A DNA stretch of 37,410 bases from contig JAAYIG010000085.1 of assembly GCA_012523595.1 (NCBI GenBank), positions 1 through 37,410 of the forward strand, written 5' to 3'. The translations under genes were made by a program, and so were the position numbers. This DNA is from Fibrobacter sp. GTDB taxonomy: Bacteria > Fibrobacterota > Chitinivibrionia > Chitinivibrionales > Chitinispirillaceae. Below are positions 25,568-34,428 of the stretch, one piece after another (the stretch's first letter is position 1; every line of letters begins with the position of its first letter). Below the pieces are notes generated by a model. The model was not told the origin of the DNA. It did no database searches and worked only from the letters and a program-made list of their open reading frames with translations.

Positions 25568-26026
25568 TTATTGCTGAGGCTGAGTGGCCGGGTCTTTTAA
25601 TGGAGCATTCTTCGGTTCTGAGACCATGGCAACTTCTTTAAGCGCCGCATCGTAAGCTTCCTTTGGGTTGAGCCCAGGAAGCACTTTAACCACTGTTTTA
25701 TCTTTTATAATGAAAATTGCGGGAATAGCCCTCACACCGAAATAGGATGATATTGCTCTGTGCACATCAATATTTACCTTTAAAAACATCACCTTGCCTT
25801 TGTATTCCTCTTCAAGCTCCTTTATGATAGGATTCAGCATACGACAAGGCATGCACCATGCAGCCCAGAAATCTACCAGAACAGGGATCTTTGATTTGAT
25901 GATCTTATCAGCTATCTGCTGTGATGAGTCAACAATTACAAATTTCCCTGCTGAATCCTCAGCCGATGCATTAGCACTTGTGAATGAAACCGTAATGATG
26001 ACAGCCAGTAACAGAAGTTTTCTCAT
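25568..26026 (-). CDS. Periplasmic thioredoxin-like protein
   Basis: 152 residues. A signal peptide (MRKLLLLAVIITVSFTSANASA) leads a thioredoxin fold: PVLVDFWAAWCMPCRMLNPIIKELEEEYKGKVMFLKVNID, then the cis-Pro loop FGVRAIPAIFII. The active site is WCMPC instead of WCGPC, which should shift the redox potential. Export puts it in the periplasm, where it would reduce or exchange disulfides, perhaps for cytochrome or envelope proteins. A Pro/Gln-rich tail of about 15 residues follows. AAGGGG lies four bases before the ATG. It is flanked by the outer-membrane protein gene (46 bases) and the U32 gene (11 bases), all on one strand. Confidence 0.9.
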   Translation of the reverse strand: MRKLLLLAVIITVSFTSANASAEDSAGKFVIVDSSQQIADKIIKSKIPVLVDFWAAWCMPCRMLNPIIKELEEEYKGKVMFLKVNIDVHRAISSYFGVRAIPAIFIIKDKTVVKVLPGLNPKEAYDAALKEVAMVSEPKNAPLKDPATQPQQ

Positions 26027-26072
26027 ATTCCCCTTTAAATTACTTCAGCAGATCACACACAGATCTTCCATA

Positions 26073-26906
26073 CTAGAAATGATTAATATACACTACTTTC
26101 AGCTCTCTGCTCCATCCTACTGTACTGCCATTTTTCCTTTTCCTGTTCTCTAATACGTCTCTGGCGTCGAATTCGATGAAAAAGTTTTCAGAGAAAGCCC
26201 ATTTCAGACCCACATTCATATATCCCTGACTGAAGCGGGCGTAATAGTTTGGCTTGCCCTCCACGGGATCTCTGGTATTGAACCCCAGGTTATACTCCAA
26301 CACAAACGAGAGTTCATCGTTTATGCCCAGATCGATCCCTGCATCAAAATTCGGCCACTTGACAGTTTTAACCTCTTCCATGGAGAAAGAGAGAGCGCCA
26401 TGAATGCCAAACTGAAGCTTTGTAAATAGAAGATAATTTTTACTCCCAGCCAGGAAAAAACCCGGTGATTTGTAGATATAGCCTCTGTAATCAAACTGTG
26501 ATGTATCAGAAAGGCCGCCGTGTCCCTGATGATCATACCCAAGAACAATGCCAGGGAAGAAGTAATTCTCTTCGAAAATCCTGTACTTTACCAGAAAACC
26601 CGGCATTGGATTTCCTTTGGCATTCCTTCCTCTCCCCACAAACCCCTCTCCACCGTAACTCAGACCAATCATCAGACGATTCGTCACCCCTACCCCAAGT
26701 CCCAGATTGATTCCTGTACCCAAATCCGGATCTCCGGCAGGATAAATGGAACAGTCAAACTCATAGCTTCCCCTGGAGAGTACACCCGCAGTATGAGTGT
26801 CAATTAAACGCCTTAACTGCCATGATTCCTGGGAAAAAACCTGACTGGAAAAAATCAGAGCAAAGAAAAAAGCGCTTAGCGCCCCTTTTGAGAACCTTTT
26901 TCCCAC
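26073..26906 (-). CDS. Outer-membrane beta-barrel protein
   Basis: 277 residues from a GTG start preceded by AAGGAG at ideal distance. A signal peptide ending SQVFSQ is followed by alternating amphipathic strands rich in Gly and Tyr (GINLGLGVGVTNRLMIGLSYGG, MNVGLKWAFSENFFIEFDARD). The protein ends in Phe (VVYINHF), the BAM recognition signal of outer-membrane barrels. About ten or twelve strands are suggested. The SYGGEGFVGRG segment recalls YjbH-like exopolysaccharide barrels, but that is only a resemblance. The start lies 31 bases inside the end of mltG, which favours coupled translation. Confidence 0.78.
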   Translation of the reverse strand: MGKRFSKGALSAFFFALIFSSQVFSQESWQLRRLIDTHTAGVLSRGSYEFDCSIYPAGDPDLGTGINLGLGVGVTNRLMIGLSYGGEGFVGRGRNAKGNPMPGFLVKYRIFEENYFFPGIVLGYDHQGHGGLSDTSQFDYRGYIYKSPGFFLAGSKNYLLFTKLQFGIHGALSFSMEEVKTVKWPNFDAGIDLGINDELSFVLEYNLGFNTRDPVEGKPNYYARFSQGYMNVGLKWAFSENFFIEFDARDVLENRKRKNGSTVGWSRELKVVYINHF

Positions 26907-27922
26907 TGAGTCTCCTTGTTTTTCCTCTGTAGTTTATTGCGCCGGCGGATTTCATGTTTTTTCCGGTCGTGTTCTTCGTTTGTCAATGAAAAATCATGTG
27001 CCCCGCTGCCATCCCACTTCGCCACGAAATAAAGCTCATTTGTTTTTTCCGGATTTAAAGCAGCATTCAGAGCATCTTTACCCGGAGAACAAATCGGCCC
27101 TGGGGGCAACCCTGTAAATTTCCGGGTGTTGTAGGGAGAATTGGAATTGAGTTCGGAAACGCGAAGAGGCCCATTAAATTTCCTGAAAATGTACCTCACT
27201 GTGGGATCTGCGCCCAGAGGATATCCAAGCCTCAGACGGTTGTGAAATACACCTGCAATACGGGCCCGTTCAGAAGGAAGTGTGGCCTCTTTTTCCACTA
27301 TGGAAGCAAGAGTGACAAACTGATGTTTTGTAAACTTTCCGGCAATCACAGGCTCTGCTGATAATGAATTATAAGCCTGTTCAAATTTTTTTAACATCCT
27401 CTTGATTATCTCGGCAGGTTTGACATCATCGGAAAAACGGTAAGTATCCGGAAAAAGATACCCCTCAAGTGAGGTTGCATCCAGTCCTATATGCTTGATG
27501 AAATCGGCATTATAGCAGAGATTGATAAATTCAGTTGTATCAATTGGCAAAAACTGTCTCAAACGGGCAGCGGTCTGCTCTATCGTCAAACCCTCCTGAA
27601 TCGTAACCACAGTCTCAATAGCCTCTGCATTCATAAGACTTGAGGCAGCTCTCAGTACTCCTTCACCCTTTTTGAATGTTACCCTGCCGGCCTGAATTTT
27701 CCTGTCTTTTCCGCTTAACTTGAGCCATATAAGAAGAACCTTATCAGAGGTAACAATCTCTTTCTTTTCAAGCGTATCAGCTATTGATCTAAGCGTAGCA
27801 TTGCGCGGGATTACAATCTGAATCTCCTCCTCAAGAGGACCAATTGGAAAGAGGAAATAGTAAGCACCCAGCATCGAGAAAAGTAAGATGATACCACCGG
27901 CAAAGAAAAACTTAAGCTTCAT
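26876..27922 (-). CDS. mltG: Endolytic peptidoglycan transglycosylase MltG
   Basis: About 348 residues from the ATG at 27922. MltG cuts nascent glycan strands and sets their length, working at the periplasmic face of the inner membrane. One N-terminal membrane segment (MKLKFFFAGGIILLFSMLGAYYFLF) precedes the LysM-like part and the YceG core, with LEGYLFPDTYRF, ASIVEKEA (catalytic Glu), GVFHNRL, LGADPTVRY and the PYNTRKFTGLPPGPICSPG signature. The C-terminus is Lys/Arg-rich. The frame can extend to 28027, adding a second hydrophobic segment. I prefer 27922 because one membrane segment puts the catalytic domain outside, and no ribosome site lies near 28027. The 3' end overlaps the barrel gene. 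Confidence 0.92.
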   Translation of the reverse strand: MKLKFFFAGGIILLFSMLGAYYFLFPIGPLEEEIQIVIPRNATLRSIADTLEKKEIVTSDKVLLIWLKLSGKDRKIQAGRVTFKKGEGVLRAASSLMNAEAIETVVTIQEGLTIEQTAARLRQFLPIDTTEFINLCYNADFIKHIGLDATSLEGYLFPDTYRFSDDVKPAEIIKRMLKKFEQAYNSLSAEPVIAGKFTKHQFVTLASIVEKEATLPSERARIAGVFHNRLRLGYPLGADPTVRYIFRKFNGPLRVSELNSNSPYNTRKFTGLPPGPICSPGKDALNAALNPEKTNELYFVAKWDGSGAHDFSLTNEEHDRKKHEIRRRNKLQRKNKETQWEKGSQKGR

Positions 27923-28190
27923 CGTTCCCATCAATCTCACAACCCAGATAATACTATACAGAACATAGCCGCAAATAACAAGCAGAAAAAGAATGCCAGT
28001 AAACCAAAGACGAAAAAGACGGCTCATAACAGACTAAAATAATACTCGCCTTCCCTCTTAAAACCTTTATCAGGCTTGCCGACACTCAATATGACGCACT
28101 TTTTGCTTACCTGTTTTTTATATCTGAATCAGTAATAGCCGGTAGATTTAATACAGGGGTTTACATTTCTAAACCCATCCTGATGTTCCG

Positions 28191-28214
28191 GAATCGGAAT
28201 TGGTATCGAATCGA
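28191..28214 (+). repeat. GGTATC-type interspersed repeat, copy 4 (degenerate)
   Basis: GAATCGGAATTGGTATCGAA followed by TCGA; the same period-6 pattern as the copies near 21-22 kb but more diverged. It sits between mltG and a small membrane protein gene. A small hairpin (GGGTTT 28157-28162, AAACCC 28171-28176) lies just left of it. Confidence 0.55.
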
Positions 28215-28256
28215 CAGGTTTTCAGGTACAACAAAATTCAGCCCTGGAGAATTTGT

Positions 28257-28466
28257 ATGACCAAAAAGATACTTATTGTCCTCTGGATACTCTTTTTTGC
28301 TGCAGTAACTGGATTATTAGTAAAGATTGTTAAAAAATCCAAAAAAAAACCACCAGAACCTGAGAAAAAAGGCTGGATAAAAACTGCCTTCTGGACAATT
28401 CTTTCAGCACTTCTAAGTTCACTTTCAAAACTTCTGGTTAAAAAGACAGCCAAATTGGCCAGGTAG
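28257..28466 (+). CDS. Small basic membrane protein
   Basis: 69 residues: MTKKILIVLWILFFAAVTGLLVKIV forms one N-terminal membrane segment. A Lys/Pro-rich linker (KKSKKKPPEPEKKG) follows, then an amphipathic helix ending in basic residues. The start is the ATG at 28257, with GGAG eight bases upstream, rather than an upstream in-frame TTG at 28200 that lies in the repeat. No family is recognised. It stands alone between two convergent or divergent minus-strand genes and is followed by a 17-bp perfect hairpin. The codon pattern and ribosome site make it likely to be real. Confidence 0.55.
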   Translation: MTKKILIVLWILFFAAVTGLLVKIVKKSKKKPPEPEKKGWIKTAFWTILSALLSSLSKLLVKKTAKLAR

Positions 28467-28488
28467 CATTCTTTCACATGTATTGATT

Positions 28489-28529
28489 GTATCTGAATTA
28501 TCTGCCGGGAGCGCAGATAATTCAGATAC
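28489..28529. terminator. Perfect 17-bp inverted repeat between convergent genes
   Basis: GTATCTGAATTATCTGC (28489-28505) and its exact complement (28513-28529) around the 7-base loop CGGGAGC. It lies between the stop of the small membrane protein (28466) and the stop of cusA (28590). No T-run follows on either strand, so it is an atypical terminator; it could also be an mRNA stabiliser or a mobile repeat. Confidence 0.5.
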
Positions 28530-28589
28530 TGTGGCAAACAATTAAGATATTTAAACGCAATCCATTCTGATACTGGTCAATCCCGTTCG

Positions 28590-31500
28590 TCAGTTGGATC
28601 TCTTCCTGTACTCCCATTCTTTTAACCAGCAATAAAGTATCGGAGCCTGGAAAATTGTGGTCAGTTCCAGGAGCATTCCACCAAATGATGGTATTGCCAT
28701 AGGAACCATCACATCTGCTCCCCTGCCAGTTGATATCAACACCGGCAGAAGCGCAAGGATGGTAGTGGCTGATGTCATAAGTGCCGGCCTCACCCTTCGC
28801 GTAGCCGCCTCAACAGTCATCTTCCGGATTTCTTCAATCGAAGAAGGCTTTTTTCCATTGAATCGCTGGTCAAGGTAAGTGCATATTAATACTCCATCAT
28901 CAGAGGCAATCCCAAACAGCGCCAGAAATCCTACCCAGACAGCCACACTAAGGTTGATAGTGTGGATATTGAAGATCTCCCGTAAATTGATTCCAAACAG
29001 GGAAAAATCCATAAACCATCCCTGCCCGTACAGCCATATCAACAGGAAGCCTCCAGACCATGTTGTTATTATCCCCAGAAACACCAGTGATGTGGTAGAG
29101 ACTCTCTTGAACTGAAAGTAAAGCAGCAGAAAAATCAGAAAAAGAGCCAGAGGCAGCACAAGAGCAAGTGTCTTCTCAGAACGCACCTGATTCTCGTAAC
29201 TTCCGGAAAACTGATAGGAAACTCCTGCAGGCAGTTTCAGTTCTCCGGAATCAATTTTACTTTTAATATAGGACTCAGCCGCTTTCACAACATCCACTTC
29301 AGCGTACTGAGGCTTTTTATCAAAAAGAACATAGCTGGTAAGAAATGTCTCCTCCCCCTTTATCATGTCCGGCCCGCGCCTGTATGAAACTGATGCAATC
29401 TGTCCTAATGGAATCTGAGCACCATCTATCGCAGGGACAAGTATCCTTTGAAGTGTCTCAGGATTATCCCTCAATTCTCTTGGATAACGTACCCTCACCC
29501 CATACCTTTCACGCCCCTCTATAGTGCTGGTAATCCCTTTCCCCCCTGCAGCAATCTCGATTACATTCTGAACATCCTCGATTCTAAGCCCGTAGCGGCC
29601 GATTGCCTCCCTGTCAATATTTATCTCCAGATAAGGTTTACCCGCGATCCTGTCGGCAATCACTGCAGATGGTTCAACCAGCGGAACTTCTTTCAACAGT
29701 TCCCCCAGCTTTATCCCCACCTCTTCAATAGCCTCCAGTGATGGACCCTTTACTTTGATACCCATTGGAGCCCTCATACCGCTCTGAAGCATCACTATTC
29801 TGGCTGCAATAGGCTGCAACCGGGGAGCACTGGTGACACCTGTCATCTTTGCTGCTTTCACAATCTCTTCCCAGATCTGATCCATATGCCGTATCTCAGG
29901 TCTCCATTGACGAAATGGTTTTCCACCCTTATCTGGAATCAGTCTGCCTTTTTCATCAAGAACAAACTCCTTTTTCTTTTTGTCATATTTGTATCTCACT
30001 CTCCTGCCGGCCTGGTCGAGAATGTATTCAGGTTTCACAGTTATTACAGTTTCGAACATGGAAGTTGGAGCCGGATCAAGAGCGCTCTCCACCCGTCCGA
30101 TTTTCCCAACTACACTCTCCACCTCGGGAATCGCCTTGATAAACACATTCTGCTGATTCATGATCTCCTGTGACGCACCAAGCGAAAGATGTGGCATTAC
30201 AGTTGGCATGTAAAGAAACGATCCCTCGTCAAGGGGAGGCATGTATTCCTTGCCCAGTCCCGGGAATGCATGGGCCAGAGCCACAACAGGTCTGGTATGA
30301 CTGATAAATTCCGGCAGGAAAAAGAAAACCCTGGAAAAACCCAGCCACACACATGCTCCTGTCAACACAATTAAAAAAACCGGCAGAACAAATGCATATT
30401 TTCTCTCTAAAAACCAGGACAGAAACCGGGGATAGTACTTTCCAAACTGTGAAAACAACCCCATTAATCCTCCAATAAATACAGCTACAAAGAGTATGTT
30501 TGAAAGGGTGGATCTCCCCGCACCAAGAGGGAGCCATTTAAGTGCCAGAAGTAAAGCTATAACAGCTACACAAATACCATTCAGAATCAGAGGTAATCTC
30601 ATTTTCCATCTATCCGGAAGATAGTTAACCAATAGGAATCGTGTTCCGGACGCGACTGTAATCAATCCAACCCACCAGGAGAGCTTTATCATCACCGCAA
30701 TACCTGCAATGATTGCAAAGATGCTCCAGAAGACCCTTGTCCTTGTACCGATTTTCTTTTTCATGAAAAGAATGTGTGCCAGCGGGGGTATTATAGTAAG
30801 CGCAACTATTATCGATGACGCAAGAGCGAATGTCTTTGTGTATGCCAGAGGCTTGAAGAGTTTTCCCTCCGATGCTGTCATCATAAAAACCGGCAGAAAA
30901 CTGACAATAGTCGTTGAGCATGCAGTCAGAATCGCCCCTCCAACCTCAGATGCGGCACGATAAACTACATTTTTTACATCCTCATCTCTGGAAGCTGCAT
31001 CCAAATGCTTAATAGTATTCTCAGTGAGAATTATCCCCATATCTACTATGGTTCCAATAGCTATAGCTATCCCTGAGAGCGATACTATGTTGGCATCGAC
31101 ACGAAAAAGCTTCATACCAATGAAACTCATCAGAACCGCCAGAGGTAAAACACCCGATATGAGAACCGAGCTTCCCAGATTGTTAACCATAATGAGAATA
31201 ACAATGATGGTTATGAGTATCTCCAGGTAAATGGCCTCGTTTAGTGTTCCAAGCGTCTCTTTTATCAATCCCGTACGGTCATAAAAAGGGACAATTTTTA
31301 CCTGGCTTTCGGTACCATCAGCGAGAGTTTTCACAGGCAGTCCGGGCGAAATCTCCCCAATTTTCTGTTTTACATTTTTAATAGTCTGAAGAGGATTTTT
31401 GCCATACCTTGAAACAACCACTCCCCCTACCGCTTCCACACCCTCTTTATCGAGTGTCCCTGTTCTCAGAGCCGGCCCCAGCGTAACCTTCGCTACATCT

Positions 31501-32360
31501 TTCACTCTGACAGGAGTGTTATTCCTGACTTTGATAACAGCACTCTCAAGATCTGAAATAGTCTTTACAAATCCGATACCCCTGATCATGTACTCGACTC
31601 TGTTTATCTCGACAGTCCGCGCACCCACATCCATATTACTCATCCGAACTGCATGATATACCTGCTCCAGCATTACATCGTGAGCACGCATGGCATCCGG
31701 ATCGACATCGATCTGGTACTCCTTTACAAATCCCCCGATAGAGGCAACCTCGGAGACTCCTTCTGCTGAAGCAAGCGCATAACGTACATGCCAGTCCTGA
31801 ATTGAACGCAGTTCCTGGGGATCCCAGCCACCGGTAGGATTTCCATCCTTATCCCTGCCCTCGAGAGTATACCAGAAGATCTGCCCCAATGCTGTAGCAT
31901 CAGGGCCCAGAGCAGGTTTTACATCCGCAGGAAGAGTTCCGGCAGGAAGTGATGCGAGCTTCTCAAGAATCCTGCTTCTTGACCAGTAAAAATCCACCTT
32001 CTCATCGAAAATCACATATACAGTTGAAAAACCGAACATGGAATAACTGCGGACACTCTTCACCCCTGGAATTCCAAGAAGAGAAACGGTAAGAGGATAT
32101 GTAATCTGATCCTCAACATCCTGAGGAGACCTCCCCATCCAGTCTGTAAAAACTATCTGCTGATTCTCCCCAATATCCGGTATCGCATCAACAGACACTG
32201 GATTTCTGGGCAGCCAGTCGATCTCCCAGTCAAACGGTGCCACGATTATCCCGGCTACGACAATGGCAATGGCAATAAGCGCCACAACCAGTTTGTTATC
32301 AAGGCAGAACCAGATAACCTTGTCCACTAAAGTCTCCGGTTTTTTATCATTTATATCCAT
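28590..32360 (-). CDS. cusA: CusA/CzcA-type heavy-metal RND efflux pump
   Basis: 1256 residues. The inner-membrane proton-driven pump of a Cu(I)/Ag(I) tripartite exporter. Features: ENQQIVFTDWMGRSPQDVEDQITYPL, SMFGFSTVYVIFDE, the TM4 proton-relay region GTIVDMGIILTENT, the Met-rich periplasmic segment around RIVMLQSGMRAPMG (Met residues are Cu/Ag ligands in CusA), and the TM10 motif GIASDDGVLICTYLDQRF. It is about 200 residues longer than E. coli CusA (1047); the excess lies mostly between about 545 and 660 (extra hydrophobic segments) and about 770-830 (a charged stretch). This long form is common outside Proteobacteria. GAGGTGAT precedes the ATG; 68 bases separate it from cusB. Confidence 0.95.
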   Translation of the reverse strand: MDINDKKPETLVDKVIWFCLDNKLVVALIAIAIVVAGIIVAPFDWEIDWLPRNPVSVDAIPDIGENQQIVFTDWMGRSPQDVEDQITYPLTVSLLGIPGVKSVRSYSMFGFSTVYVIFDEKVDFYWSRSRILEKLASLPAGTLPADVKPALGPDATALGQIFWYTLEGRDKDGNPTGGWDPQELRSIQDWHVRYALASAEGVSEVASIGGFVKEYQIDVDPDAMRAHDVMLEQVYHAVRMSNMDVGARTVEINRVEYMIRGIGFVKTISDLESAVIKVRNNTPVRVKDVAKVTLGPALRTGTLDKEGVEAVGGVVVSRYGKNPLQTIKNVKQKIGEISPGLPVKTLADGTESQVKIVPFYDRTGLIKETLGTLNEAIYLEILITIIVILIMVNNLGSSVLISGVLPLAVLMSFIGMKLFRVDANIVSLSGIAIAIGTIVDMGIILTENTIKHLDAASRDEDVKNVVYRAASEVGGAILTACSTTIVSFLPVFMMTASEGKLFKPLAYTKTFALASSIIVALTIIPPLAHILFMKKKIGTRTRVFWSIFAIIAGIAVMIKLSWWVGLITVASGTRFLLVNYLPDRWKMRLPLILNGICVAVIALLLALKWLPLGAGRSTLSNILFVAVFIGGLMGLFSQFGKYYPRFLSWFLERKYAFVLPVFLIVLTGACVWLGFSRVFFFLPEFISHTRPVVALAHAFPGLGKEYMPPLDEGSFLYMPTVMPHLSLGASQEIMNQQNVFIKAIPEVESVVGKIGRVESALDPAPTSMFETVITVKPEYILDQAGRRVRYKYDKKKKEFVLDEKGRLIPDKGGKPFRQWRPEIRHMDQIWEEIVKAAKMTGVTSAPRLQPIAARIVMLQSGMRAPMGIKVKGPSLEAIEEVGIKLGELLKEVPLVEPSAVIADRIAGKPYLEINIDREAIGRYGLRIEDVQNVIEIAAGGKGITSTIEGRERYGVRVRYPRELRDNPETLQRILVPAIDGAQIPLGQIASVSYRRGPDMIKGEETFLTSYVLFDKKPQYAEVDVVKAAESYIKSKIDSGELKLPAGVSYQFSGSYENQVRSEKTLALVLPLALFLIFLLLYFQFKRVSTTSLVFLGIITTWSGGFLLIWLYGQGWFMDFSLFGINLREIFNIHTINLSVAVWVGFLALFGIASDDGVLICTYLDQRFNGKKPSSIEEIRKMTVEAATRRVRPALMTSATTILALLPVLISTGRGADVMVPMAIPSFGGMLLELTTIFQAPILYCWLKEWEYRKRSN

Positions 32361-32428
32361 TAATCACCTCGTTTTACAGACTATAATGAAAGGAGGTTTT
32401 TATCTCCATTCCGGCTCCCGCACTGCTT

Positions 32429-34414
32429 TTAATGCCCGGAAATTCTCTCTTTCTCTCCACATCTGAGCATTGCTTCACCGAAATATGGATTGTTAATGAC
32501 CTCTGTTTCCTGTAACCAATAAGCTCCTTTGTTCGACAGAGCCATTGGACAGAAAGCAACATACCTCTGACCGCCCTGGTGTCTGTAATGCTTCTCAAGA
32601 GCGATTATCTGAGTTGATACTTTCTCAAACGCCACTCTGGCTCCGGTAAGATCTCCGATTTTTTCCACATGGGCAAGATCAGCAAGAAGAGCTTTACTGC
32701 TTACATTCCAGCCATTATACACCTTTCCTTTTCCCAACTTCACGTTAGATATAACTTTGCGTATCTCATCCAAACCTTTTCTCGCCTCATCGAGATCATC
32801 TTTAACCAGTGCACTGCTGGCCCTGAAATATGCTTTGTAAATTGCATCGAGCCCGGTACGGAATTCTGGAGACACCGAAACAGATGCTCTATCAGCTATC
32901 TGCATGCCTTCCTTTTTTCCTAATCCCGCATGTCCGGCGTGCATTGCTGAACCACTCCCTCCCACGGGATTCATCATGCTGGGTTTTGCCCGTATCTGCA
33001 GTTCACTGTCAATCCTGAAGGCACCGTTAACAACAACCTTTTCTCCTTCGGAAATTCCGGATTTAACAACATAGTAATCCCCTGCCCTCGGCCCCAGTAC
33101 CACTTCCCTTCCCTCGTAAGTGGTTCCTTTCTCACTGGAAGCGGTTTCCACATAGATAATTGCTCTCTCACCGGTAAAAAGAGGAGCTGTTGCCGGAATG
33201 AGAAGAGGACTGAGTTTCCCGTTTCCTGAAGTAACATATCCCAGTGATTCAGCCGGAACCAGAGGCATTCCGCAGATATCACATGTCCCGGGGCCGTCCT
33301 TTACGATTTCCGGATGCATCGGGCTTATCCATTTCCCTTTCAGTGATGCATTATAAACGTTACCTGAGGCTGAAATCTGTGCCTTCGCCACAGCCCTCAC
33401 AAGCATCTCCGGCTTCAGTTTACCACTGCTGTTATCCGTTACTACCCTTATCTTTACCGTGCGGGCCATGGGATCCACCATTGGATCAATAAAGGATACA
33501 GTACCACTGAAAGTCTCACCCGGAAATGCCTCAACTGTAAACTGAACCCTCTGCCCGACTCGCAGCCAGACAAGATCCGATTCGTATGCATTGAGCTCGA
33601 TCCATAATTTCTTCAGATCCGCTATGGATAAAATCGGCACCCCTGTCTCCACATAACTCCCAGTAGTAGCCATCTTCTCTATTACCACTCCGCTCTGACT
33701 TGCTCTAATGGTCATGTGGTCTGATGGAGCACCCCGGGTCAACACAGCATCAAGTTCATCTTCGGAAAAACCAAGCAGACGAAGTTTCTCCTTTGCAGCC
33801 TCCAGTGTACCTCTGGCATTGGATTTCACAAGCTCACTTGCATCAGGAGAGATCGCCTCCACTGCTCTTGCTGCCCCAAGCAGTTCCTGCTGCAGCAAAA
33901 CCAGCTCAGGGCTGTAGATTAACGCAAGATGATCACCTTTTTTTACCTCCATGCCGGTGTAATCAACAAAAAGCCTGTCAATCCGTCCCTTTACCCTTGA
34001 TGAAATCGACTCTACTCGCCTCTCATCTATTACTACCTTTCCTGACATTCTTATCTCCGATGAGGCATTACGGCGGATTGCAGGCGCAGTCATTATTCCA
34101 GCCAGACGACGGGCACTTTCTGACAGGGTCAATTGACGCGGATTATCGTCTGCATCTCCCAGTGCATCGGTCTCCAGAGGAATCAGATCCATAAAACAAA
34201 TCGGACACTTCCCCTGCTTGTTCAGTTTTATCTGAGGATGCATCGAGCAGGTCCAGAATGTCTCTTTACCATGGTCATGCCCTGTCTCCTTTTCCGACAG
34301 TTCCGCTTTACTGCCAACTTTTCCGCCTGTCCTGCTTCCGATCTGAAAACTGGAAACAGCGACAAGAATTACAAGAAGCGGGAAAATGATTTTTTTAATA
34401 TTTACTTTTTTCAT
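32429..34414 (-). CDS. cusB: CusB-type membrane fusion protein with two metal-binding ribbons and a DUF3347 tail
   Basis: About 661 residues, far longer than E. coli CusB (about 407). Order: signal or anchor (8-24), heavy-metal-binding ribbon WTCSMHPQI-x7-CPICFMDLIP (about 54-80), membrane-fusion core (hairpin, lipoyl and barrel, about 100-345), a second ribbon WISPMHPEI-x6-TCDICGMPLVP (about 361-387), the remaining core (GISEGEKVVVNGAFRIDSELQI), and a C-terminal DUF3347 (about 505-661) with AFCPMAL and GEAMLRCG. It links CusA to CusC and hands periplasmic Cu(I)/Ag(I) to the pump; the added domains give at least three metal sites. The ATG at 34414 has GGAG at good distance. An upstream ATG at 34432 overlaps the cusC stop (ATGA). 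Confidence 0.93.
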   Translation of the reverse strand: MKKVNIKKIIFPLLVILVAVSSFQIGSRTGGKVGSKAELSEKETGHDHGKETFWTCSMHPQIKLNKQGKCPICFMDLIPLETDALGDADDNPRQLTLSESARRLAGIMTAPAIRRNASSEIRMSGKVVIDERRVESISSRVKGRIDRLFVDYTGMEVKKGDHLALIYSPELVLLQQELLGAARAVEAISPDASELVKSNARGTLEAAKEKLRLLGFSEDELDAVLTRGAPSDHMTIRASQSGVVIEKMATTGSYVETGVPILSIADLKKLWIELNAYESDLVWLRVGQRVQFTVEAFPGETFSGTVSFIDPMVDPMARTVKIRVVTDNSSGKLKPEMLVRAVAKAQISASGNVYNASLKGKWISPMHPEIVKDGPGTCDICGMPLVPAESLGYVTSGNGKLSPLLIPATAPLFTGERAIIYVETASSEKGTTYEGREVVLGPRAGDYYVVKSGISEGEKVVVNGAFRIDSELQIRAKPSMMNPVGGSGSAMHAGHAGLGKKEGMQIADRASVSVSPEFRTGLDAIYKAYFRASSALVKDDLDEARKGLDEIRKVISNVKLGKGKVYNGWNVSSKALLADLAHVEKIGDLTGARVAFEKVSTQIIALEKHYRHQGGQRYVAFCPMALSNKGAYWLQETEVINNPYFGEAMLRCGEKERISGH

Positions 34415-34428
34415 GAGACTCTCCGGAT

